Below are positions 56,451 through 64,000 of a stretch of DNA of 64,000 nt, piece after piece (the stretch's first letter is position 1; every line of letters starts with the position of its first letter). A program made the position numbers and the translations under genes. The DNA comes from Marinomonas spartinae. Lineage in GTDB: Bacteria; Pseudomonadota; Gammaproteobacteria; Pseudomonadales; Marinomonadaceae. The DNA lies in assembly GCF_900089775.1 (NCBI RefSeq), contig NZ_FLOB01000004.1, positions 124,001 to 188,000 of the forward strand. The letters are read 5' to 3'. Below the pieces are notes generated by a model, which was not told the origin of the DNA, did not search any database, and worked only from the letters and a program-made list of their open reading frames with translations.

Positions 56451-57155
56451 ATGTTAGTTAGTATTTATCGTTACAATCCTGAAGTGGATGATGCTCCATA
56501 CATGAAGGATTACCAAATTGATTTGCCTGCGGGTAAAGATTTGATGGTATTGGATGTATTGAACTTGTTAAAAGCACAAGATCCAAGCATTTCTTATCGT
56601 CGCTCTTGTCGTGAAGGTGTGTGTGGCTCTGATGGTATGAATATGTCAGGTAAAAATGGCCTAGCATGCATCACGCCTGTTTCCCAAGCGGTGAAAAATG
56701 GCAAGTTAGTGTTACGCCCTCTGCCAGGTCTGCCAGTGGTGCGTGACCTTGTTGTGGATATGGGGCAGTTTTATAAGCAGTATGAAAAGATTCGCCCTTA
56801 TCTTCTCAATGATACGCCAGTGCCAGCTATTGAGCGTCTTCAGAGCCCTGAAGAGCGTGAAAAACTAGATGGTTTATACGAATGTATCCTGTGTGCATGT
56901 TGTTCAACCGCTTGCCCATCGTTCTGGTGGAACCCAGATAAGTTTGTTGGGCCTTCTGGCTTGTTGCAGGCTTACCGTTTCTTAGCGGACAGCCGTGATA
57001 CAGCAACTCAAGAGCGCCTAAGTGATTTAGATGATCCATTTAGTGTGTTTCGTTGCCACGGTATTATGAATTGTGTGAATGTTTGTCCGAAAGGTTTGAA
57101 TCCTACGAAAGCAATCGGTAACATTCGCACCATGCTTTTGCAACGAGCAACCTGA
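56451..57155 (+). CDS. sdhB: Succinate dehydrogenase iron-sulfur subunit
   Basis: This 234-residue protein carries electrons from FAD to quinone. The [2Fe-2S] cysteines lie in SCREGVCGSDG and LAC. The [4Fe-4S] and [3Fe-4S] cysteines lie in CILCACCSTACPSFWW and CHGIMNCVNVCPKGLNP. Length matches E. coli SdhB (238). The gene ends an sdh segment; a terminator-like hairpin follows. Confidence 0.97.
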   Translation: MLVSIYRYNPEVDDAPYMKDYQIDLPAGKDLMVLDVLNLLKAQDPSISYRRSCREGVCGSDGMNMSGKNGLACITPVSQAVKNGKLVLRPLPGLPVVRDLVVDMGQFYKQYEKIRPYLLNDTPVPAIERLQSPEEREKLDGLYECILCACCSTACPSFWWNPDKFVGPSGLLQAYRFLADSRDTATQERLSDLDDPFSVFRCHGIMNCVNVCPKGLNPTKAIGNIRTMLLQRAT

Positions 57156-57530
57156 TCAAGCTTGGCTTGTTCTTAGCGGATTATAAATCGTTAAGAATAA
57201 GCTAAAATCAAGGCGGCTCGAATAGTTTTGTTCAATGCCGCCGTTTTTGCATGTTTCAATATAGAGAATGCAATTAAAACGCTTTAGAATTTGTTACGTG
57301 CTAGCATAACAGTGCTTTTAGCGTAGTACTGATTAGGTTTCGCTTAATTGAATGGATGAGAGAGGCCCTCTCTACATGAGTTTAACGTATAAGTGCACGA
57401 AGCAATTGTGGTGGCAAGTTAACAATAAATCGAGGCTTTATGGCCTTAACGGGCCTGTTGGAGTTATCGATTGCATGATAAATTCATACCGGGACCCCGG
57501 TAGCTGGCTCGAACATAAGGGTGATCGAGA
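57156..57530 (+). other. sdhB-sucA intergenic region
   Basis: This 375-base stretch holds a terminator-like hairpin (57212-57248) and, just before sucA, a 7-bp inverted repeat TACCGGG-AC-CCCGGTA at 57488-57503. A 64-codon frame (57352-57546) has no supporting ribosome site or family similarity and is not called. Confidence 0.6.
57212..57248 (+). terminator. Terminator-like hairpin after sdhB
   Basis: GGCGGC (57212-57217) and GCCGCC (57237-57242) pair, followed by GTTTTT. It may reduce read-through from sdh to suc. Confidence 0.55.
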
Positions 57531-60368
57531 ATGCACGAAAGTTTAATGGAGTTGCTATGGAGCACTTCTCAATTTTCAGGTGGAAACTTGGAATATGTTG
57601 AGGGGTTGTTTGAAAGCTACCTAGTCGATCCGAACTCTGTATCGGAAGAATGGCGGAAATGTTTTGATCAACTACCTCGCGTAAGTGAGGCACAATCAAC
57701 AGATCTACCACACTCAGTAATTCAGCAACAATTTTTAGAAATTGGCAAAAATAAATTTCGCGCAATGCCTGTGTCAACGGGTGTTGCTGCAAGCTCAGAG
57801 CATGAGCAGAAGCAAATCAATGTGTTGCAATTGATTAATGCTTACCGTGTTCGAGGTCATCAGCACGCATCATTAGACCCGTTAGGGCTTCGCAAGCGTG
57901 AAAAAGTAGCAGACCTTGATATTAGTTATCATCAGTTGACTGGTGCTGACTTTGATACTCAATTTAAAACGGGCTCTTTGTTCTTTAACAAGGAATCTAT
58001 GAAGCTAAGCGAAATCATTGCTGAGCTTGAAAAAACCTATTGTAGTACTATTGGTTATGAATTTATGCACATTGTTGATACCCAAGAAAAAGCTTGGTTA
58101 CAACAGCGTGTAGAATCCGTTCGATCCCGCCCAGAATTTTCCCCAGAAACTCGTCAAAACTTGCTAGAGCGACTCACCGCTGCAGAAGGCCTTGAAAAAT
58201 ACTTAGCAAGTCGTTATCCAGGGGCGAAGCGTTTCGGCCTAGAAGGTGGTGAAAGCTTAATTCCAATGGTAAACGAACTAATCCAGCGCTCTGGCTCATT
58301 AGGAGCGAAAGAAGTTGTGATTGGTATGGCTCACCGTGGTCGTTTAAACGTGTTAGTTAATACGTTAGGGAAAAGCCCTAAAGACCTATTTGATGAGTTC
58401 GAAGGTAAGAAGTTAGTTAATACCTCTGGTGATGTTAAATACCACCAAGGCTTTTCTTCTAATGTAATGACCTCAGGCGGTGAAGTACACATTGCGTTGT
58501 CGTTTAACCCATCACATCTAGAAATCGTCTCTCCAGTAGTGGAGGGTTCTGTCCGCGCTCGTCAGGATCGTCGTAAAGACTCAGTCGGTAAAACGGTTGT
58601 TCCTATTTCGATTCATGGTGACGCTGCATTCGCTGGACAAGGCGTGGTGATGGAGACATTCCAGATGTCTCAAACGCGTGGATACCGCACCGGTGGTACG
58701 GTTCATGTTGTGATTAACAACCAAGTTGGCTTTACCACTAACCGTCAAGATGACTCACGCTCTACTGAGTATGCAACTGATGTGGCGAAAATGATTCAGG
58801 CGCCTATTTTCCATGTAAATGGTGATGATCCAGAGGCTGTGTTGTTTGTTACTCAATTGGCATTAGACTACCGTTATGAGTTTGGCCGTGATGTAGTCAT
58901 CGACATGGTGTGTTATCGCCGTCGCGGACACAACGAAACAGATGAGCCTTCTGGTACTCAGCCATTGATGTACAGCGTAATCAACAAGTTGAAGACGACT
59001 CGTACGTTGTATGCAGAGCGCTTAGTAGCAGAGAATGTGTTAACGAAAGCTCAAGCGGAAGAAATGGTAGGTGAGAACCGCCAAGATTTAGACGATGGTC
59101 GTCATGTGGCGAAGAGTCTAGTGCTAGAGCCTAAATCTGATTTGTTTGTTAATTGGAAACCTTACATTGGCGTCGAATGGACGGATGCAGGGGACACAAC
59201 TTATCCGCTTGCTAAACTGCAAGAAGTAGCGAAGAAATTAACAGCTATTCCTGATGGTGTTGTAGTTCAACGTCAAGTTCAGAAGATTTACCAAGATCGC
59301 GATAAAATGACTGCGGGAGCATTGCCTCTTAATTGGGGTTACGCCGAGACATTGGCTTTTGGGACTCTTTTGGAGCAAGGCTATCCTATTCGTATAACAG
59401 GCCAAGACTCTGGTCGTGGTACTTTCTCCCATCGTCATGCTGTTATTCATAGTCAAAAAGACGGTAGTACGTACATTCCGTTAAAGCATCTTTCTGATGA
59501 TCAGCCTACTTTGGATCTTTATGATTCTTACTTGTCTGAAGAAGCGGTGTTGGCATTCGAATATGGTTACTCAACAACCTCTCCAAAAGGCTTGGTTATT
59601 TGGGAAGCGCAATTCGGTGACTTTGCAAACGGTGCACAAGTAGTAATTGACCAGTTCATTACCAGTGGTGAGCATAAATGGGGGCGTTTATGTGGCCTAA
59701 CCATGTTGTTGCCACATGGCTATGAAGGACAAGGACCAGAGCACTCTTCCGCTCGTCTTGAGCGTTTTATGCAGTTGTGTGCGGAATACAATATTCAGGT
59801 GTGCGTTCCAACAACACCTGCACAGATTTTCCATATTCTTCGCCGTCAAGCCATTCGTCCTATGCGTCGTCCGCTTGTCATTATGTCTCCTAAGAGTTTG
59901 TTGCGTCATAAGCAAGCGATCTCGACATTAGAAGAGTTGGCTGAAGGTGGCTTCAAAACGGTATTGCCAGAAACATCACAGACCATTAAAGCAGACAAGG
60001 TAAAACGTATTGTGCTGTGTAGTGGTAAAGTTTACTACGATCTGATTAATCGTCGTGATGAACTTGAAAAAGATGATGTAGCTGTGATTCGTTTGGAGCA
60101 GTTGTATCCATTCCCATACGATGATCTTGAGTCAGTGTTGGGACAATACAAAAATGTTGAGAGTTTGGTATGGTGTCAAGAAGAGCCTAAAAACCAAGGG
60201 GCTTGGCATTCTAATCGTCACCGTATGAATCGAGTATTGGAAAAGTTGTATCCTGAGCTGAAAATTCGTTTTGCAGGACGTATTTCGTCTGCGGCGCCAG
60301 CTGCTGGTTACATGTCTGTCCATGTTGAAGAACAAGAAGCGCTGGTCAACGACGCCTTAGTTGGTTAG
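57531..60368 (+). CDS. sucA: 2-oxoglutarate dehydrogenase E1
   Basis: This 945-residue thiamine-diphosphate enzyme decarboxylates 2-oxoglutarate in the OGDH complex. The N-terminal E2-binding segment starts SLMELLWSTSQFSGGNLEYVE. VVIGMAHRGRLNVLVN, SFNPSHLEIV, IHGDAAFAGQGVVMET and the ThDP segment GDDPEAV...YRRRGHNETDEPSGTQP are characteristic. The length is that of E. coli SucA (933). sucB follows after 33 bases. Confidence 0.98.
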   Translation: MHESLMELLWSTSQFSGGNLEYVEGLFESYLVDPNSVSEEWRKCFDQLPRVSEAQSTDLPHSVIQQQFLEIGKNKFRAMPVSTGVAASSEHEQKQINVLQLINAYRVRGHQHASLDPLGLRKREKVADLDISYHQLTGADFDTQFKTGSLFFNKESMKLSEIIAELEKTYCSTIGYEFMHIVDTQEKAWLQQRVESVRSRPEFSPETRQNLLERLTAAEGLEKYLASRYPGAKRFGLEGGESLIPMVNELIQRSGSLGAKEVVIGMAHRGRLNVLVNTLGKSPKDLFDEFEGKKLVNTSGDVKYHQGFSSNVMTSGGEVHIALSFNPSHLEIVSPVVEGSVRARQDRRKDSVGKTVVPISIHGDAAFAGQGVVMETFQMSQTRGYRTGGTVHVVINNQVGFTTNRQDDSRSTEYATDVAKMIQAPIFHVNGDDPEAVLFVTQLALDYRYEFGRDVVIDMVCYRRRGHNETDEPSGTQPLMYSVINKLKTTRTLYAERLVAENVLTKAQAEEMVGENRQDLDDGRHVAKSLVLEPKSDLFVNWKPYIGVEWTDAGDTTYPLAKLQEVAKKLTAIPDGVVVQRQVQKIYQDRDKMTAGALPLNWGYAETLAFGTLLEQGYPIRITGQDSGRGTFSHRHAVIHSQKDGSTYIPLKHLSDDQPTLDLYDSYLSEEAVLAFEYGYSTTSPKGLVIWEAQFGDFANGAQVVIDQFITSGEHKWGRLCGLTMLLPHGYEGQGPEHSSARLERFMQLCAEYNIQVCVPTTPAQIFHILRRQAIRPMRRPLVIMSPKSLLRHKQAISTLEELAEGGFKTVLPETSQTIKADKVKRIVLCSGKVYYDLINRRDELEKDDVAVIRLEQLYPFPYDDLESVLGQYKNVESLVWCQEEPKNQGAWHSNRHRMNRVLEKLYPELKIRFAGRISSAAPAAGYMSVHVEEQEALVNDALVG

Positions 60369-60401
60369 CACCATAGCCTGTCAGAGAGATAAGGGTATAA
60401 A

Positions 60402-61913
60402 ATGAGTATTGAAATTAAAGCACCTGTTTTCCCAGAGTCCGTAGCAGACGGTACCGTTGCTACTTGGTACAAACAGCCAGGCGAAGCCTGTGCCCGTGAT
60501 GAGCACATTGTCGACATCGAAACGGACAAAGTAGTATTAGAAGTCGTTGCGCCTGCTGATGGCGTACTAAAAGAAGTTCATAAAAATGAAGGCGACACTG
60601 TTCTAAGTGCGGAAGTCCTTGCTACTTTTGAATCTGGTGCGGCAGCGTCTGCTGCACCGGCTGAGAAGAAAGAAGCGGCTCCAGCAGCAGCTTCTTCAGC
60701 AACAGAAACAGTAGAAATCAAAACACCAACTTTCCCAGAATCTGTCGCAGACGGCACAGTTGCTACTTGGTACAAACAGCCAGGTGAAGCGTGTGCACGT
60801 GACGAGCATATCGTTGATATCGAAACAGATAAAGTTGTGCTTGAAGTGGTTGCGCCAGCTGACGGTGTAATCGGTGAAATAGCAAAAGCTGAAGGCGAGA
60901 CGGTACTAAGCGCGGAAGTACTTGGTACATTCCTAGTAGGTGCTTCTGGCTCTGCAGCCGCTCCAGCGACCGAAACTGCAGCGCCAGTTGCCGCAGAAGC
61001 TGACAACGACGAAGACGGTGTTGCCGGTCCTGCAGCTCGTAAAGCACTAGCAGAAGCTGGCTTAACAGCGTCTCAAGTGAAAGGCACCGGTAAAGGTGGT
61101 CGTATCACTAAAGAAGACGTTGATGCAGCGGTTAAAGCAAAACCTGCTTCAGCGCCTGCGCCAGCGGCGAAAGCAGCACCAGCAGCTATGCCTGCATTGG
61201 GTGCGGATGGTCGGATTGAAAAGCGTGTCCCAATGACTCGTCTACGTGCCACTATCGCTAAGCGTCTTGTTGAAGCTCAACAAACAGCCGCTATGTTGAC
61301 GACATACAATGAAGTGAACATGGGTCCTGTTATGGAGATCCGCAAGAAGTACAAAGAGTTGTTCATGAAGACTCATAACGGTACTAAGCTTGGCTTCATG
61401 TCTTTCTTTGTAAAAGCGGCTACAGAAGCACTTAAGCGCTTCCCAGCGGTGAACGCATCTATCGACGGTAATGACATGGTTTACCATGGCTACCAAGACA
61501 TTGGTGTAGCGGTATCGACTGATCGCGGTTTGATGGTTCCAGTTCTTCGTAATACCGAAGCCATGGGCCTTGCTGATATCGAGTCTAGCATTATGGATTT
61601 CGCTGTTCGCGGCCGTGATGGTAAGTTGGGTATGGATGACATGCAAGGTGGTACTTTTACCATTACCAATGGCGGTACATTCGGTTCCTTGATGTCAACG
61701 CCAATCATTAACCCACCACAAACTGCTATCTTGGGTATGCATAAAATTCAAGAGCGTCCGATGGCGGTTAATGGTCAGGTTGTTATCCAGCCAATGATGT
61801 ATCTAGCGCTTTCTTATGACCATCGTATGATTGATGGTAAAGAAGCCGTACAATTCTTGGTGACAATCAAAGAGCTTCTAGAAGACCCAGCTCGTCTTCT
61901 ACTAGAAATCTAA
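60402..61913 (+). CDS. sucB: Dihydrolipoamide succinyltransferase (E2o) with two lipoyl domains
   Basis: This 503-residue acyltransferase forms the core of the OGDH complex. Unusually it has two tandem lipoyl domains, with lysines K43 and K144 (both in ETDKVVLEV), joined by Ala/Pro-rich linkers. A peripheral-subunit binding domain follows ([13 protein letters not shown]), then the catalytic domain with [13 protein letters not shown] holding the active His and Asp. E. coli SucB (405 residues) has one lipoyl domain. Residues 10-55 and 111-156 are identical. The enzyme depends on LipB/LipA from the 27-kb region. Confidence 0.97.
   Translation: MSIEIKAPVFPESVADGTVATWYKQPGEACARDEHIVDIETDKVVLEVVAPADGVLKEVHKNEGDTVLSAEVLATFESGAAASAAPAEKKEAAPAAASSATETVEIKTPTFPESVADGTVATWYKQPGEACARDEHIVDIETDKVVLEVVAPADGVIGEIAKAEGETVLSAEVLGTFLVGASGSAAAPATETAAPVAAEADNDEDGVAGPAARKALAEAGLTASQVKGTGKGGRITKEDVDAAVKAKPASAPAPAAKAAPAAMPALGADGRIEKRVPMTRLRATIAKRLVEAQQTAAMLTTYNEVNMGPVMEIRKKYKELFMKTHNGTKLGFMSFFVKAATEALKRFPAVNASIDGNDMVYHGYQDIGVAVSTDRGLMVPVLRNTEAMGLADIESSIMDFAVRGRDGKLGMDDMQGGTFTITNGGTFGSLMSTPIINPPQTAILGMHKIQERPMAVNGQVVIQPMMYLALSYDHRMIDGKEAVQFLVTIKELLEDPARLLLEI
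60429..60869 (+). repeat. Internal duplication of the SucB lipoyl domain
   Basis: Copies at 60429-60566 and 60732-60869 encode the same 46 residues. Their codons differ at 22 of 46 positions and every difference is synonymous. Confidence 0.93.
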
Positions 61914-61949
61914 GTATTCGTAACATAACAGATGTTATGAATTGACTTT

Positions 61950-61974
61950 GTTGTGGTCTTAAAAGGACCACAAC
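61950..61974 (+). other. Stable hairpin in sucB-lpd gap
   Basis: GTTGTGGTC (61950-61958) and GACCACAAC (61966-61974) form a 9-bp stem without a T-run. It may be an RNA-processing or stabilising structure rather than a terminator. Confidence 0.6.
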
Positions 61975-61989
61975 AGTTCGACAAGATAA

Positions 61990-63441
<1,452 letters not shown>

Positions 63442-63454
63442 TACGTAATTCGAT

Positions 63455-63475
63455 TTGCCGGCCTTGAGCCGGTAA
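63455..63475 (+). other. Hairpin in lpd-sucC gap
   Basis: TTGCCGGC (63455-63462) and GCCGGTAA (63468-63475) pair over 8 bp with one G-U and a CTTGA loop. No clear T-run follows, so read-through into sucC is expected. Confidence 0.5.
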
Positions 63476-63531
63476 TTTCTGTCTTAACGGGCAGAGCTTA
63501 TCTCAATCATATATATGAGCGGAAGAATCAA

Positions 63532-64000
63532 ATGAACCTACATGAATATCAGGCTAAACAGCTTTTTGCTGAATACGGCCTGCCAGTATCTACAGGGTAC
63601 GCAGTAGACACGCCTGAAGAGGCCGTGGAAGCAGCGAAAAAAATTGGTGGTGACAAGTGGGTTGTAAAAGCTCAAGTGCACGCAGGTGGCCGTGGTAAAG
63701 CTGGTGGCGTAAAACTTGTTGATTCTTATGACGAAGTAAAAGCATTTGCAGCAAACTGGTTAGGTAAAAACCTTGTAACTTACCAAACTGACGAAAAAGG
63801 TCAGCCAGTTGCTAAAATCCTAGTTGAATCTTGCACCGATATCGCGAACGAGTTGTACCTAGGTGCCGTTGTTGACCGTTCAACTCGTAAAGTGGTTTTC
63901 ATGGCGTCTACTGAAGGCGGTGTGGAAATCGAGAAAGTGGCGGAAGAAACGCCTGAGCTAATCCACAAAGCGATCATCGATCCTCTAGTGGGTGCACAGC
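63532..64000 (+). CDS. sucC: Succinyl-CoA ligase beta subunit (5' part only)
   Basis: This gene is cut by the window end after 156 codons. The product begins [20 protein letters not shown] and continues with [20 protein letters not shown], the ATP-grasp nucleotide site, and [22 protein letters not shown], all typical of SucC. The full-length protein has about 388 residues, so some 230 are outside the window. GGAAG precedes the ATG. sucD is expected next. The enzyme makes ATP or GTP from succinyl-CoA, the product of SucAB-Lpd. Confidence 0.96.
   Translation, partial: MNLHEYQAKQLFAEYGLPVSTGYAVDTPEEAVEAAKKIGGDKWVVKAQVHAGGRGKAGGVKLVDSYDEVKAFAANWLGKNLVTYQTDEKGQPVAKILVESCTDIANELYLGAVVDRSTRKVVFMASTEGGVEIEKVAEETPELIHKAIIDPLVGAQ

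Noticed and set aside
57485..57525. tRNA-like GGCTCGAAC segment before sucA
   Set aside because: No matching acceptor or anticodon arms could be built around it.
57352..57546. 64-codon frame upstream of sucA
   Set aside because: It overlaps the sucA start, lacks a ribosome site and has no family features; more likely leader sequence.
60429..60869. Repeat in sucB as a mobile element or assembly duplication
   Set aside because: The copies encode lipoyl domains with 22 synonymous codon differences, so they are real and old domains, not an artefact or insertion.
61950..61974. Terminator between sucB and lpd
   Set aside because: The stem is good but no T-run follows, and lpd is expected to be co-transcribed; listed as a hairpin only.

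Overview
The window reads as a chromosomal housekeeping segment of a marine gammaproteobacterium. The best fit is Oceanospirillales, close to Marinomonas. This rests on gene order and family membership, not on a database search. The supporting marks are a gyrA-serC-pheA-tyrA/aroA-cmk-rpsA supraoperon of the Pseudomonas kind, the proA-to-lipA envelope and lipoate cluster, a FabV-type enoyl reductase, biosynthetic SpeA, a Lap biofilm-adhesin module and a gltA/sdh/suc TCA cluster. I see no insertion sequence, prophage, CRISPR array, tRNA or rRNA, and base composition and codon use look even throughout.

Layout. 1-900: the 3' end of a YebC/YeeN-family gene and two tiny conserved genes. 0.9-6.2 kb: glycosyltransferase, fabV, an unknown secreted protein, yciK and ubiG. 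6.3-16.1 kb: gyrA, then serC-pheA-tyrA::aroA-cmk-rpsA. 16.2-17.3 kb: a small unknown gene and trmO. 17.4-28.4 kb: proA-nadD-rsfS-rlmH-mrdA-rodA-mltB-rlpA-dacA-ybeD-lipB-lipA, many with overlapping or touching ends. 28.5-35.9 kb: speA, an ABM-GNAT fusion, a cupin-like unknown, parC, two bacterioferritin subunits and bfd. 36.1-39.6 kb: a FrnE-like DsbA protein, a Tag-like protein, pdxJ, a DTW protein and a DUF1244 protein. 39.6-47.3 kb: lapG-lapD, a conserved unknown, lapB-lapC and an orphan LuxR regulator. 47.4-52.0 kb: mobA, the DUF3108-purN-purM operon, a DUF2066 protein and a four-cysteine small protein. 52.1-64.0 kb: gltA facing away from sdhCDAB-sucAB-lpd-sucC (cut by the window edge).

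How they work together. The aromatic/serine cluster supplies precursors and ends in cmk and rpsA; the rpsA leader folds into three hairpins, as expected for S1 autoregulation. The rod-shape block (PBP2, RodA, MltB, RlpA, PBP5) is co-transcribed with lipoate attachment and synthesis; lipoate is then needed by SucB in the TCA cluster. LapD (c-di-GMP sensor), LapG (periplasmic protease) and LapB/LapC (type I exporter) form a surface-adhesin retention system, but the adhesin itself is not in the window.

Most notable: the AroA half of the TyrA-AroA fusion has lost many EPSP-synthase active-site residues and looks like a pseudoenzyme. SucB carries two lipoyl domains that share 46 identical residues although 22 of the 46 codons differ. 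GyrA has Val at the quinolone-determining position 83. The two bacterioferritin subunits have complementary loss of ferroxidase and haem ligands. A Tag-family protein lacks the catalytic Glu and the zinc ligands. An antibiotic-biosynthesis-monooxygenase-like domain is fused to a GNAT acetyltransferase. I did not find a clearly new multi-gene system.
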